NCBI GenBank assembly: GCA_040219085.1
Contig: JAVJTC010000002.1
Span: 62,001 to 126,000, forward strand
Direction: 5' to 3'
From: Acidimicrobiales bacterium
GTDB lineage: Bacteria; Actinomycetota; Acidimicrobiia; Acidimicrobiales; JAVJTC01
DNA: 64,000 bases
Below, piece by piece: positions 33,442-42,023 of this stretch. How positions within the stretch are numbered: position 1 is the stretch's first letter; each line of letters opens with the position of its first letter. The translations under genes and the position numbers were made by a program. Under the pieces are notes generated by a model. The model was not told the DNA's origin. It did no database searches and saw nothing but the letters and a program-made list of their open reading frames with translations.

Positions 33442-33540
33442 CGTCAGGTACCCGCCACCTGACACACGGCGACGAACGGGATCCGCCGCCCGATGTCGCC
33501 AGTACCGGCGCCCCTTCGGGGGCGCCGGTGCACTTTTTCG
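33442..33540 (+). ncRNA. Candidate 6C-like small RNA (two C-rich hairpin loops plus terminator)
   Basis: This roughly 100-nt element does not code for a convincing protein. Hairpin 1 is GTCAGGT-ACCCGCC-ACCTGAC (33443-33463), a perfect 7-bp stem. Hairpin 2 pairs GGCGAC (33468-33473) with GTCGCC (33495-33500) and has an inner CGGG/CCCG stem with loop ATCCGCCG. Both loops share CCGCC. An 11-bp terminator stem with a TTCG loop and a T-run closes the unit. The layout of two C-rich-loop hairpins and a terminator is that of the actinobacterial 6C RNA, though uninterrupted runs of six C are absent. From memory, 6C RNAs lie in the same general chromosomal region as nth in Mycobacterium and Streptomyces. 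Confidence 0.6.
33504..33538 (+). terminator. Rho-independent terminator
   Basis: ACCGGCGCCCC (33504-33514) pairs perfectly with GGGGCGCCGGT (33519-33529) across a TTCG tetraloop, and TTTTT follows at 33534-33538. It is the strongest intrinsic terminator in the window. It points away from nth and ends the candidate small RNA. Confidence 0.85.
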
Positions 33541-33562
33541 ACTCGGATCGCCATCCGTCGAT

Positions 33563-33772
33563 CTACCGGGGCCGCTGTTGGCGGAGCAGGCGCCTTGCGC
33601 GACGCGCTGCCGACTCCACGAGGCGCTCGATCTCGCGCACCTCCACCGCCAGGTCCTCGCGGCCGGTCGCGTCGACCCCGTCGCCCATGTCGGCGAGTCG
33701 GGTCGCAACCTCGCTGAGGCGGGCCTCGATGGTCGAGAGTTCCCCCAGCGGCACGTCGGGTCGGCTGTCCAT
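33563..33772 (-). CDS. Small coiled-coil protein
   Basis: This is a 69-residue protein, charged and helical throughout (STIEARLSEVATRLADMGDG, then LAVEVREIERLVESAARRAR), ending in a basic tail. It is not recognised. The ATG at 33772 is preceded by AGAGGA, a good ribosome-binding site, which supports a real gene. It is divergent from hisD and convergent with the candidate small RNA. Confidence 0.6.
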   Translation of the reverse strand: MDSRPDVPLGELSTIEARLSEVATRLADMGDGVDATGREDLAVEVREIERLVESAARRARRLLRQQRPR

Positions 33773-33836
33773 GGTGTCCTCTCGTCGGGGCCGGGCACGG
33801 TCGTGAATTCCGGGCCGGGCCACCCGGCCCTCTGTG

Positions 33837-33842
33837 TAGCGT
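33837..33842 (+). promoter_or_regulatory. -10 box of hisD (likely leaderless)
   Basis: TAGCGT ends 7 nt before the ATG at 33850. It would start the hisDCBHAF transcript. Confidence 0.5.
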
Positions 33843-33849
33843 GGCGGCC

Positions 33850-35133
33850 ATGCTCCTGCGCAACCTGGACCGACGCGGTCAGGCCGATCCCGCTGCGGAC
33901 CTCCCCCGCCCCGAGATCAGCGGCGACGATCCCGTCGACGCCGTGAGGACGATCATCGCTGACGTGCGTGGCCGCGGCGACGCAGCGGTCCGCGAGCTCG
34001 GGCTCCGTTTCGACGGTGTCGTCCCCGACCCTCTGACGATCCCGCAGGACGACATGCACGCCGCACTGGCGGGGCTCGACGGAGAGGTCGTCGCGGCACT
34101 GGAGCTCGCGGCCCGCCGGATCGGGGACTTCCACCGCCTGCAGATGCCGACCTCCGCCCTGTACGAGAGCGAGGGGGTCACCGTGCGCTCGCGGGCCGTC
34201 CCGGTCGACCGGGCCGGTGTCTACGTGCCCGGAGGCCGCGCCGTGTACCCGTCGACGGTGCTGATGACGGCGATCCCCGCCCGCGTCGCCGGAGTGGCGG
34301 AGATCGCGATGTGCGTACCACCCGGCGCCGACGGGACCATCCCCGCCGTGACGCTCGCGGCGGCTGCCGTCGCCGGCGTGGACGAGGTCCACCCGATCGG
34401 CGGCGCGCAGGCGATCGCTGCGCTCGCCTACGGCACCGACAGTGTGCGTCCGGTGGACGTCATCGCCGGTCCGGGCAACGTCTTCGTCGCAATCGCGAAA
34501 CGGGAGGTCGCCGGCGACGTGGGGGTCGCTGCGGCGTTCGCCGGACCGTCGGAGGTGGTGGTCATCGCGGACGCGTCGGCAGATCCCCGACTGGTCGCGA
34601 TCGACATCGCGCTGCAGGCCGAACACGGTCCGGATGGTCTGGCCTGGCTCATCACCTGGGATCCGGCCGTGGCCGACGCGGTCGGGCGCGAACTCGCGAC
34701 GATCGTCGAGGCATCACCGCGCCGGGCCGAGATCGAGGCGACCCTCGACGGAGGCGGCTACGCGGTCCTCGTGGACGGACCGGACGCGGCCCTCGCCGTC
34801 GCCAACGCGATCGCTCCCGAGCACCTCGAGATCCAGACCGCCGACCCGGCGTCGCTGGCCGACGGTGTGCGCCATGCGGGAGCCGTGTTCTGCGGACCCT
34901 GGGCGCCGGCGTCGATCGGCGACTACGTGGCGGGACCGTCCCACGTCCTACCCACCGACGGCACCGCCCGCTTCGCCGGCGCGCTTACCGTCCACGACTT
35001 CCTGAAGGACCTGCACGTCGTGACGCTCGACCGGGCCGGGCTCGAAGCCGTCGGCCCGGCGGCGGCCACCCTCGCCGACGCGGAGGGTCTCGCTGCGCAC
35101 GCACTCTCGATCAGGGCGAGGCTCCAGTCATGA
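33850..35133 (+). CDS. hisD: Histidinol dehydrogenase HisD
   Basis: This zinc enzyme makes the last two oxidations of histidine synthesis. The 427-residue product has the HisD landmarks VYVPGGRAVYPSTVLM, GGAQAIAALAYGT, DVIAGPGN, the QAEHGPDG zinc-ligand region, NAIAPEHLEI and GPSHVLPT. ATG 33850 is preferred over GTG 33841 because of the TAGCGT box. The stop overlaps hisC (ATGA). Confidence 0.96.
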   Translation: MLLRNLDRRGQADPAADLPRPEISGDDPVDAVRTIIADVRGRGDAAVRELGLRFDGVVPDPLTIPQDDMHAALAGLDGEVVAALELAARRIGDFHRLQMPTSALYESEGVTVRSRAVPVDRAGVYVPGGRAVYPSTVLMTAIPARVAGVAEIAMCVPPGADGTIPAVTLAAAAVAGVDEVHPIGGAQAIAALAYGTDSVRPVDVIAGPGNVFVAIAKREVAGDVGVAAAFAGPSEVVVIADASADPRLVAIDIALQAEHGPDGLAWLITWDPAVADAVGRELATIVEASPRRAEIEATLDGGGYAVLVDGPDAALAVANAIAPEHLEIQTADPASLADGVRHAGAVFCGPWAPASIGDYVAGPSHVLPTDGTARFAGALTVHDFLKDLHVVTLDRAGLEAVGPAAATLADAEGLAAHALSIRARLQS

Positions 35134-36200
35134 CCCTTCCGCGCATTCGTGACGACCTGGCCCTGTTCTCGGGCTACCACTCACCCCAGCTCGACGTCGA
35201 GGTCAGGCTCAACACGAACGAGGCGCCCGTGCCGCCACCCGCGGCTTTCGTCGAGGAGCTGGCCGAGGCGGTACGCGCCGTCGCCTGGAATCGGTATCCG
35301 GACAGATCCGCCACCATCCTGCGCGAGCGCATCGCCGCACACCACGGTGTCGACCCCACGATGGTCTTCGCGGCGAACGGCTCCAACGAGGTCCTCCAGT
35401 GCCTGCTGTTGGCCTACACGGGGCCGGGCCGCCGCGTCGTCGTGTTCGAGCCGACCTACGCGCTGCACTCCCACATCGCGCACCTCGTCGGGGCGGAGAT
35501 CGTGACCGGTGAACGTGGTGACGACTTCACCGTGGACCCGGTTGCCGCGGCCGAGCTGATCGACGAGGTCGGGCCGGCGGTGGTCTTCGTGTGTTCGCCG
35601 AACAACCCGACCGGGGTCGTCGAGTCACCGGCGGTGCTGGCGTCGGTTCTCGGCGCCGCGCGCGCCGCCGGCGCGCTCGTCGTCGTCGACGAGGCCTACG
35701 GTCAGTTCGCCACGACGACCGCTGTCGACCACGTCGATGCGGATACCCCGCTGGCCGTGACGCGCACGTTCTCCAAGACATGGTCGATGGCCGCCGCACG
35801 GCTCGGCTACGTGGTGGCGCCGCCGAGCGTCGTCGAGGACCTCGAGACCGTCGTGTTGCCGTATCACCTCGACGCGGTCACACAGGTGGCCGGCACGCTC
35901 GCCTTCGACCACCTCGACGCCATGACCGAACGCGTGGCGGCGCTCGTGACCGAGCGGCGACGTCTCGTCGCGGGCCTCGACGCCCTGCCCGTCGACCAGT
36001 GGCCCTCCGGGTCGAACTTCGTGCTGTTCCGGCCCCGCGACCTCTCCGGAGACGAGGTCTGGCAGGGCCTGGTCGACCGGTCGATCCTCGTCCGGAACTG
36101 CGCGAGCTGGCCCCGATTGGAGGGTTGTCTGCGGGTCACCGTGGGCACGGAGGCGGAGAACACGTCGTTCCTCGCCGCACTTGGGGAGATACTGGGATGA
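35130..36200 (+). CDS. hisC: Histidinol-phosphate aminotransferase HisC
   Basis: This PLP enzyme (fold type I) has 356 residues. It shows LNTNEAPVPP, NGSNEVLQCLL, CSPNNPTG, the VDEAYGQF strand and TFSKTWSMAAARLGY with the PLP-binding Lys near residue 215. The start is ATG 35130 inside the hisD stop, and its own stop overlaps hisB. Related aromatic aminotransferases exist, but the operon place makes HisC clear. Confidence 0.94.
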   Translation: MTLPRIRDDLALFSGYHSPQLDVEVRLNTNEAPVPPPAAFVEELAEAVRAVAWNRYPDRSATILRERIAAHHGVDPTMVFAANGSNEVLQCLLLAYTGPGRRVVVFEPTYALHSHIAHLVGAEIVTGERGDDFTVDPVAAAELIDEVGPAVVFVCSPNNPTGVVESPAVLASVLGAARAAGALVVVDEAYGQFATTTAVDHVDADTPLAVTRTFSKTWSMAAARLGYVVAPPSVVEDLETVVLPYHLDAVTQVAGTLAFDHLDAMTERVAALVTERRRLVAGLDALPVDQWPSGSNFVLFRPRDLSGDEVWQGLVDRSILVRNCASWPRLEGCLRVTVGTEAENTSFLAALGEILG

Positions 36201-36805
36201 TGGCGACCGAGTCGAGACGGCGCGCCGCATCCGTGCGGCGCGACACCAAGGAGACCCGCATCGAGATCGACATCGATCTCGACGGCACCGGCGCGACCGC
36301 CGTCGAGACCGGGCTGCCGTTCTTCGACCACATGCTGGACCAACTGGGTCGCCACGGTGGATTCGACCTCACGATCCGAGCGGAGGGCGATCTCGAGATC
36401 GATGCGCACCACACGGTCGAGGACACGGGCATCCTCCTCGGGAAGGCCTTCGCCGAGGCGCTCGGCGACAAAACCGGCATCCGACGGTTCGCCAACGTGT
36501 CGGTTCCCCTCGACGAGGCGCTGGTGGACGTGGCGCTGGACCTCTCGGGGCGCCCGTATCTGCACTTCGAAGCCGACGCGCCCGGCGAGAAGATCCTCGG
36601 TGACCCGCCGTTCGATCCACAGCTGGTCGAGGAGTTCTGGCGCGCCTTCGTGACGAGCGCGGCGATCACGCTCCACGTGACGCTCGTGCGTGGTCGCAAC
36701 ACCCACCACGTCGTCGAGTCGACCTTCAAGGGCTGTGCCCGTGCCCTGCGCGACGCGGTGCGGGTCGAGGGGACCGGCGTGCCGTCGACCAAGGGCGTGC
36801 TGTGA
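36197..36805 (+). CDS. hisB: Imidazoleglycerol-phosphate dehydratase HisB
   Basis: This monofunctional manganese dehydratase has 202 residues. FFDHMLDQLGRHGGFDL and HHTVEDTGILLGKAF carry the metal-binding His and Glu residues, and HHVVESTFKGCARALRDA ends the domain. No histidinol-phosphatase domain is fused to it. Two ATG codons in a row open the gene (ATGATG) within the hisC stop. The stop overlaps hisH (GTGA). Confidence 0.96.
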   Translation: MMATESRRRAASVRRDTKETRIEIDIDLDGTGATAVETGLPFFDHMLDQLGRHGGFDLTIRAEGDLEIDAHHTVEDTGILLGKAFAEALGDKTGIRRFANVSVPLDEALVDVALDLSGRPYLHFEADAPGEKILGDPPFDPQLVEEFWRAFVTSAAITLHVTLVRGRNTHHVVESTFKGCARALRDAVRVEGTGVPSTKGVL

Positions 36806-37416
36806 CGGCCGGCCCCCGGCTGGCGGTCCTGGACTACGGCATCGGCAATCTACGATCTGCCCAGAAGGCATTCGAGGCGGTCGGCGCGGACGCCCGCCTG
36901 ACCGCCGACCACTCCGTCATCGAGGCCGCCGACGCCGTCGTCCTCCCCGGGGTGGGAGCCTTCGGGCGCTGTGTCGACGCACTCCGTGACGCGGACCTCG
37001 CGCGGATCGCCGTGGACGCCGCGGCGGCGGGGACGCCGTTCCTCGGTATCTGCGTCGGGATGCAGATGCTGTACCGGGGAAGTGACGAGGATCCCGGTGT
37101 CGACGGTCTCGGAATTCTCGACGGCCACGTGGCCCTCCTGCCCGCAGGTGTGAAGCGTCCCCAGATGCAGTGGAACGTGCTGGCGGCGACGCTCGATTCC
37201 CCGATGCTCGCGGGCCTCGACGGCGACTGGGTGTACTTCGTGCACTCCTACGCCGTCGTGGACAGCCCCGACGTGGCCGCCACCTGTGACTACGGCGGGC
37301 CCGTGACCGCGGCGGTCGTGAGCGACAACGTCTGGGCGACCCAGTTCCACCCCGAGAAGTCGGGTCGCGCCGGACTGCGGCTTCTCATGAACTTCGCCGG
37401 GAGCGTGCAGAGCTGA
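36802..37416 (+). CDS. hisH: Imidazoleglycerol-phosphate synthase, glutaminase subunit HisH
   Basis: This class I glutamine amidotransferase supplies ammonia to HisF. The 204-residue product has DYGIGNLRS, LPGVGAFG, the nucleophile in GICVGMQ (Cys 84), and the His-Glu pair in QFHPEKSG. The GTG start overlaps hisB, and the stop shares one base with the hisA start. Confidence 0.96.
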   Translation: MTAGPRLAVLDYGIGNLRSAQKAFEAVGADARLTADHSVIEAADAVVLPGVGAFGRCVDALRDADLARIAVDAAAAGTPFLGICVGMQMLYRGSDEDPGVDGLGILDGHVALLPAGVKRPQMQWNVLAATLDSPMLAGLDGDWVYFVHSYAVVDSPDVAATCDYGGPVTAAVVSDNVWATQFHPEKSGRAGLRLLMNFAGSVQS

Positions 37417-38153
37417 TGGACCTGTATCCCGCCATCGACCTGCGGGGCGGGCGCTGTGTGCGCCTGTTGCGCGGCGACTACGAGGCCGAGACGGCCTACT
37501 CCGACGATCCCGTCGCCCAGGCGCTCGCCTTCGCCGCCGCCGGGGCGAGATGGATCCACGTGGTCGACCTCGACGCCGCCCGGACCGGCGAGGCCCATGA
37601 CCGGGCGACGGTGGAGGCCATCGTGGCCGCGGTCGACGTACCCGTGCAGGTGGGCGGCGGGGTCCGGTCAGCCGATGCCGCCCGTGCACTCGCGGACATC
37701 GGCGTCGCACGGGTCGTCGTGGGCACCGCGGCGGTGCGTGACCCGGACCTCGTGAGCGCGATCGCCGGTGTGCAGCCGGTGGCCGTCGGACTCGACGCCC
37801 GTGGTCGCGACGTCGCAGTCTCCGGCTGGACCGAGTCCACCGGTCTCGACCTGGTGGAGCTCGCCGGTCGCTTCGCCCGGGCAGGTGCCGACGCGCTGGT
37901 CGTGACCGAGATCGGGCGGGACGGGACGATGAGCGGTCCCGACGTCGACCAGCTCGCCGCGGTGCTCGCCGTTGCGGGGGACACCGCCCTCATCGCGAGC
38001 GGTGGAGTCGGCCGGCCCGAGGATCTCGACGCCCTCGCGGCGCTGCGGGTGGACGGCTCGCGTCTGGCCGGCGTGATCGTGGGGCGGGCCATCTACGAAG
38101 GTGCCGTCGATGTCGCTGACGCCGTCACGAGACTCGCAGGACATCCACGATGA
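37416..38153 (+). CDS. hisA: ProFAR isomerase HisA
   Basis: This is a 245-residue TIM-barrel isomerase. YPAIDLRGG carries the first catalytic Asp (residue 8), and [14 protein letters not shown] is near the second phosphate site. The QVGGGVR segment is the HisA type; the bifunctional actinobacterial PriA has ELSGGIR at this place (from memory). With a separate trpF downstream, HisA is probably specific for histidine. Its stop overlaps hisF. Confidence 0.92.
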   Translation: MDLYPAIDLRGGRCVRLLRGDYEAETAYSDDPVAQALAFAAAGARWIHVVDLDAARTGEAHDRATVEAIVAAVDVPVQVGGGVRSADAARALADIGVARVVVGTAAVRDPDLVSAIAGVQPVAVGLDARGRDVAVSGWTESTGLDLVELAGRFARAGADALVVTEIGRDGTMSGPDVDQLAAVLAVAGDTALIASGGVGRPEDLDALAALRVDGSRLAGVIVGRAIYEGAVDVADAVTRLAGHPR

Positions 38154-38923
38154 AGGTGGCGAGGGTCATCCCGTGCCTCGACGTGGACGCGGGCCGGGTC
38201 GTCAAGGGAATCAACTTCGTCGGGATGCGCGATGCGGGTGACCCGGTCGAGCTGGCCGCTGAATACGACCGCCAGGGAGCTGATGAGCTCATCTTCCTCG
38301 ACATCACGGCGTCGTCGGACGACCGGGACACGATCGTCGAGGTCGCAGCGCACACCGCGGAGCAGGTGTTCATTCCTTTCACGGTGGGTGGCGGCATCCG
38401 CAGCGTCGAGGATGCCCGACGGCTGCTACGCGTCGGGGCCGACAAGACGGCGGTCAACACGGCCGCCATCGCCCGGCCCGAACTGCTCTCGGAGATCGCC
38501 GCGGAGTTCGGAGCGCAGTGCGTCGTGATCGCGATCGACGCCCGGCGGTCGACGGAGCCGGGGATCGAGTCGGGCTTCGAGGTCTACACCCACGGCGGAC
38601 GGCGCCCCACGGGAATCGACGCGCTGAGCTGGGCGGTCGAGGCCGCAGACCTCGGAGCAGGCGAGATCCTGCTCACCTCCATGGACCGCGACGGCACGCG
38701 CGACGGCTTCGACATCGAACTCACCGCCGCCGTGGTGGATTCGGTAGGGGTGCCTGTCATCGCCTCGGGCGGCGTCGGGACTCTCGACCACCTGGTCGAG
38801 GGTGTGGCCGACGGCCACGCCGACGCGGTGCTCGCGGCATCGATCTTCCACTTCGGCGAGCACACGATCGCCGAGGCGAAGCGCCACATGGCGGCGCGCG
38901 GGGTGACGGTCCGCCCCGCGTGA
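38150..38923 (+). CDS. hisF: Imidazoleglycerol-phosphate synthase, cyclase subunit HisF
   Basis: This 257-residue TIM barrel forms the imidazole ring with ammonia from His[16 protein letters not shown] with Asp 11, [17 protein letters not shown] and [14 protein letters not shown] are family motifs. The start ATGA overlaps the hisA stop. It is the last gene of the tight his block; the next gene has its own -10 box. Confidence 0.96.
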   Translation: MKVARVIPCLDVDAGRVVKGINFVGMRDAGDPVELAAEYDRQGADELIFLDITASSDDRDTIVEVAAHTAEQVFIPFTVGGGIRSVEDARRLLRVGADKTAVNTAAIARPELLSEIAAEFGAQCVVIAIDARRSTEPGIESGFEVYTHGGRRPTGIDALSWAVEAADLGAGEILLTSMDRDGTRDGFDIELTAAVVDSVGVPVIASGGVGTLDHLVEGVADGHADAVLAASIFHFGEHTIAEAKRHMAARGVTVRPA

Positions 38924-38937
38924 GCGGTGTGCGCCGA

Positions 38938-38943
38938 TACCGT
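38938..38943 (+). promoter_or_regulatory. -10 box of the GroES-like gene (likely leaderless)
   Basis: TACCGT ends 8 nt before the ATG at 38952, in the 28-bp gap after hisF. Confidence 0.45.
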
Positions 38944-38951
38944 CGACCTCC

Positions 38952-39329
38952 ATGGTACCCCCAGACACCGGGTCGATCTCGGGGCCCGCGACGGCCAACG
39001 GCAGCGGCGACGACGACCGGCTCCCCATCAAGATGCTCAACGACCGGATCATGGTCCGCATCGAGGTGGCAGAGGGCGAGCGCCGCAGCACCGGCGGGAT
39101 CCTGATCCCCGCCACGGCACAGGTCGGCAAGCGTCTCGCGTGGGCCGAAGTGGTCGCCACAGGGCCGAATGTGCGTGCGATGGAACCCGGAGACCAGGTT
39201 CTGTTCAATCCGGAGGACCGCTACGAGGTCGAGGTACGCGGCGCCGACTACATCATCCTGCGCGAGCGTGACGTCCACGCCGTGGCGGCGCCCCGGCTCG
39301 AGGAGTCGAGCACCGGTCTCTACCTGTGA
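38952..39329 (+). CDS. GroES-family (Cpn10-like) protein with C-terminal LYL
   Basis: The 125-residue product has a 25-residue disordered N-terminus and then the Cpn10 barrel (IKMLNDRIMVRIEVAEGERR, GGILIPATA, WAEVVATGPNVRAMEPGDQV, EVEVRGADYIILRERDVHAV). It is not the GroES of a groESL operon, since no groEL is near. The mobile loop is altered (RRSTGGILIPATAQVGKR). After the barrel comes a short tail ending STGLYL. The last three residues fit the hydrophobic-Tyr-X pattern used by proteasome activators. I recall similar endings in other actinobacterial paralogues. It may be a co-chaperonin variant or do something else. Confidence 0.8.
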   Translation: MVPPDTGSISGPATANGSGDDDRLPIKMLNDRIMVRIEVAEGERRSTGGILIPATAQVGKRLAWAEVVATGPNVRAMEPGDQVLFNPEDRYEVEVRGADYIILRERDVHAVAAPRLEESSTGLYL

Positions 39330-39375
39330 GGCGGACCGGCGGGGAAATCACGTTCTAGGCGGGACCCGTCGGCCG

Positions 39376-39381
39376 TAGCAT
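39376..39381 (+). promoter_or_regulatory. -10 box of hisI (likely leaderless)
   Basis: TAGCAT ends 6 nt before the ATG at 39388. Confidence 0.5.
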
Positions 39382-39387
39382 TGAGCC

Positions 39388-39753
39388 ATGCCGACCAGCA
39401 CCCCTTTCACGATCGACGCCGATGCCATGGCGGAGGTCACGTTCAACTCTGACGGACTCGTTCCCGCGATCGTCCAGGAGCAGGCCACCGGCCAGGTCCT
39501 GATGATGGCCTGGATGAACGACGAGTCTCTGGCGCGGACCCTCGAGACCGGACGGACGTGGTTCTGGAGCCGGTCCCGTCAGGAGTACTGGTGCAAGGGG
39601 GAGACCTCCGGCGACCGCCAGTACGTCCGTGAGGCGTGGTACGACTGCGACGGCGACACGTTGCTGTTCGTCGTGGAGCAGGAGGGCCGCGGTGCCTGCC
39701 ACACGGGGGAAAGGTCCTGCTTCTTCCGCCGCCTCGGCGAGCCAGGAGAGTGA
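39388..39753 (+). CDS. hisI: Phosphoribosyl-AMP cyclohydrolase HisI
   Basis: This zinc enzyme carries out the third step of histidine synthesis. The 121-residue product has [19 protein letters not shown], the [15 protein letters not shown] substrate loop, and the metal ligands in [10 protein letters not shown] and [10 protein letters not shown]. No HisE domain is fused to it. The stop overlaps ygfZ (GTGA). Confidence 0.95.
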   Translation: MPTSTPFTIDADAMAEVTFNSDGLVPAIVQEQATGQVLMMAWMNDESLARTLETGRTWFWSRSRQEYWCKGETSGDRQYVREAWYDCDGDTLLFVVEQEGRGACHTGERSCFFRRLGEPGE

Positions 39754-40652
39754 CCCCCGACGCCGCGACGGTCGATGTCGCGTCCGGCGAAGCCGCGCTG
39801 ACCGAGACGGTGGGCGCGGTCGAGATCGCCCGGGACGTCGTGCTCGCCGTCGGTACCGACGCGGCAACCTTCCTTCAGGGGCAACTCTCCACCGACCTGG
39901 CGGTGATGGCCGACGGCGACAGCTCCTGGACACTGGTTCTTCAGCCTCAGGGAAAGATCGACGTCCACGGTCGGGTCACCCGCCGCGCCGCCGACGACTT
40001 CGTCCTCGATGTCGACGCGGGTTGGGGCGACCGGCTTCTCGAACGACTCAGCCGGTTCCTGTTGCGCGTCGACTGCACGCTGACGCCGGTGCGGTGGCAG
40101 GCCGTGGCTCTGCGCGGGCCGGCGTCGGCTTCGGTGGCCGCGACAGCGGAGGTGGATGCGGCGGTGGACTGGCCCGGATCGGTCGGTCGTGACCTTCTCG
40201 GTCCCGAGGTCACGGTCGGTGACGCGACCTGGTGCCCACCGGAGGCGCTCGAGATCGTTCGCATCGCCGCCGGCGTCGCCCGGATGGGTTCGGAGATGGA
40301 CGACTCCACCATTCCCGCGGCGGCCGGCGTCGTCGCCGGGTCCGTCAGTTTCACCAAGGGTTGTTTCGTGGGCCAGGAACTCGTCGCACGGATAGACAGT
40401 CGCGGCGGCAACACGCCTGAGAGGCTCTGCGGTGTCGTGGGTGACGAGTCGCTGATGCCTGGCGCTGTCCTGCGGGCGGGTGGAATCGAGGTCGGCCGGG
40501 TCACCAGTGCCGCCACCTCACCCGGTCGCGGGGCGACCATCGCCCTGGCCTACATCAAGCGGGCCGTCGAGCCGCCCGTGGACGTGCTGGTCGGCACGGA
40601 CGGTTCCGACGCAGCGGTCGCCCGGGTCGTGGCGCTGCCGATCGGCGAATGA
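39750..40652 (+). CDS. ygfZ: YgfZ/IbaG-type folate-binding Fe-S maintenance protein
   Basis: YgfZ is a GcvT-like protein needed for repair or assembly of some Fe-S enzymes, including MiaB-type proteins. The 300-residue product shows [10 protein letters not shown] near residue 45, [13 protein letters not shown], and the signature [20 protein letters not shown] with the conserved Cys near residue 204. The start is GTG 39750, overlapping hisI by 4 bp. Confidence 0.9.
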   Translation: MTPDAATVDVASGEAALTETVGAVEIARDVVLAVGTDAATFLQGQLSTDLAVMADGDSSWTLVLQPQGKIDVHGRVTRRAADDFVLDVDAGWGDRLLERLSRFLLRVDCTLTPVRWQAVALRGPASASVAATAEVDAAVDWPGSVGRDLLGPEVTVGDATWCPPEALEIVRIAAGVARMGSEMDDSTIPAAAGVVAGSVSFTKGCFVGQELVARIDSRGGNTPERLCGVVGDESLMPGAVLRAGGIEVGRVTSAATSPGRGATIALAYIKRAVEPPVDVLVGTDGSDAAVARVVALPIGE

Positions 40653-40655
40653 ACG

Positions 40656-41195
40656 GTGGCCGGGCGGTCCCACTACGAGACGCTCGGCGTCGCCCGGGCC
40701 GCCACGGCGGCCGAGGTCCGCTCCGCGTATCTCGCCCTGGCCCGCCGACATCACCCGGATCGGCACACGGGAGCTGACCGGGTGACCGCGGAACGGCGGA
40801 TGCAGCGCATCAACGCCGCATGGACGGTCCTGGGAGATGCCAACCGCCGCGAGGCCTACGACCGGACACTGGACGTCCCGACGGTCGGGCCGGGTCCGAA
40901 GGGTGGGTTCCGGGCGACGGGCCACGGCCGCGTCGAGTTCACGCCGCTCGACGACACCGAGTACGGCCGATCGACCGAGGAACACCCCTACACGCGATCG
41001 CGCGCGGTGCCCCGCTGGGCGACGATGACACCGTTCGGGCTGTTCGCGCTGGCACTCGTGACCCTCTTCGGTGGTGTGATCCTCAACAGTCGCGGGGTGA
41101 TGGGACTGGGGGTCGTCGTGCTGGCGGTGTCGGCGATCGCCTTCTTCGTGATCCCGCTGCTCGCCCTCTCCGCCTCCGAGCGTGACCGCCGATAG
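40656..41195 (+). CDS. DnaJ-domain membrane protein
   Basis: The 179-residue product starts with a J domain (SHYETLGVARAATAAEVRSA) that keeps the HPD tripeptide (33-35) needed to stimulate Hsp70 ATPase. A linker follows, and two membrane helices lie at about 124-142 and 147-170 near the C-terminus. It lacks the Gly/Phe, zinc and peptide-binding parts of DnaJ, so it is a type III J protein that may recruit DnaK to the membrane. The start is GTG 40656, 3 bp after ygfZ. Confidence 0.85.
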   Translation: MAGRSHYETLGVARAATAAEVRSAYLALARRHHPDRHTGADRVTAERRMQRINAAWTVLGDANRREAYDRTLDVPTVGPGPKGGFRATGHGRVEFTPLDDTEYGRSTEEHPYTRSRAVPRWATMTPFGLFALALVTLFGGVILNSRGVMGLGVVVLAVSAIAFFVIPLLALSASERDRR

Positions 41196-41198
41196 CGT
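41193..41198 (+). promoter_or_regulatory. -10 box of trpC (likely leaderless)
   Basis: TAGCGT ends 6 nt before the ATG at 41205. The box overlaps the stop of the preceding gene. Confidence 0.5.
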
Positions 41199-41204
41199 CA
41201 GCTG

Positions 41205-41984
41205 ATGGCCACCTATCTCGACGCGATCCTGGCCGCCCACCGTGAAGCGGCCGCCGCCGACAGGCGGTCCCTCCACGTCGCGCTCGCCGAGGTGGAGCAC
41301 CTCCCGCCGGCCCGCGGGTTTCGAGACGCCATCGCCGCCGTGGACGGACTCGGCGTGATCGCCGAGGTGAAGCGCCGTTCACCGTCGAAGGGGGACCTCG
41401 CGGCCGATCTCGATCCGGCAGCGCTTGCAGGTGACTACGCGCGCGGAGGGGCGACGTGCCTCTCCGTACTGACCGACGTGGAGCACTTCGGCGGCAGCGG
41501 TGAGGATCTGGCCGCCGCGCGGTCGGCGGTGGAGGTCCCCGTGCTCCGCAAGGACTTCGTCGTGAGTGAGCTCGACGTCGTCGACTCGGTCGCCATGGGC
41601 GCCGACGCCGTGCTGCTGATCGCCGCGGCCCTCGACGACGCCGAGCTGACCGACTTCTGGGTACTTGCGACCGAGCTCGGCCTCGACGCGCTCGTCGAGG
41701 TCCACGACGAGGCCGAGGTGGAGCGTGCCCTGGCCGTGGGTGCACGTCTCATCGGGGTGAACCAGCGGGACCTCGTCACCTTCGAGGTGGACACCGAAAG
41801 GGCGGTGCGCGTCGCCGCGGTCCTGCCCGACGACGCCGTCCGGGTCGCCGAATCGGGCGTGCGGGGCCCCGCCGACGCGGCGGTTCTCGCAGCGGCGGGC
41901 TACCACGCCGTCCTGGTCGGGGAGTCCCTCGTCACATCGGGGGATCCCGCCGCCGCCGTGCGCGCCCTGCGAAGCGCCCGGTGA
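41205..41984 (+). CDS. trpC: Indole-3-glycerol-phosphate synthase TrpC
   Basis: This 259-residue TIM-barrel enzyme makes indole-3-glycerol phosphate. VIAEVKRRSPSKGDL carries the catalytic Lys, followed by VLTDVEHFGGS, LRKDFVV, LVEVHDEAE, IGVNQRDL and AESGV. It is not fused to TrpF. It is the first gene of the trpCFBA block and has its own -10 box. Confidence 0.96.
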   Translation: MATYLDAILAAHREAAAADRRSLHVALAEVEHLPPARGFRDAIAAVDGLGVIAEVKRRSPSKGDLAADLDPAALAGDYARGGATCLSVLTDVEHFGGSGEDLAAARSAVEVPVLRKDFVVSELDVVDSVAMGADAVLLIAAALDDAELTDFWVLATELGLDALVEVHDEAEVERALAVGARLIGVNQRDLVTFEVDTERAVRVAAVLPDDAVRVAESGVRGPADAAVLAAAGYHAVLVGESLVTSGDPAAAVRALRSAR

Positions 41985-42010
41985 GCCCCGATCCGGAACC
42001 CGTCCGGAGG

Positions 42011-42016
42011 TAGGGT
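42011..42016 (+). promoter_or_regulatory. -10 box of trpF (likely leaderless)
   Basis: TAGGGT ends 7 nt before the ATG at 42024, in the 39-bp gap after trpC. Confidence 0.5.
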
Positions 42017-42023
42017 CGAGCCG

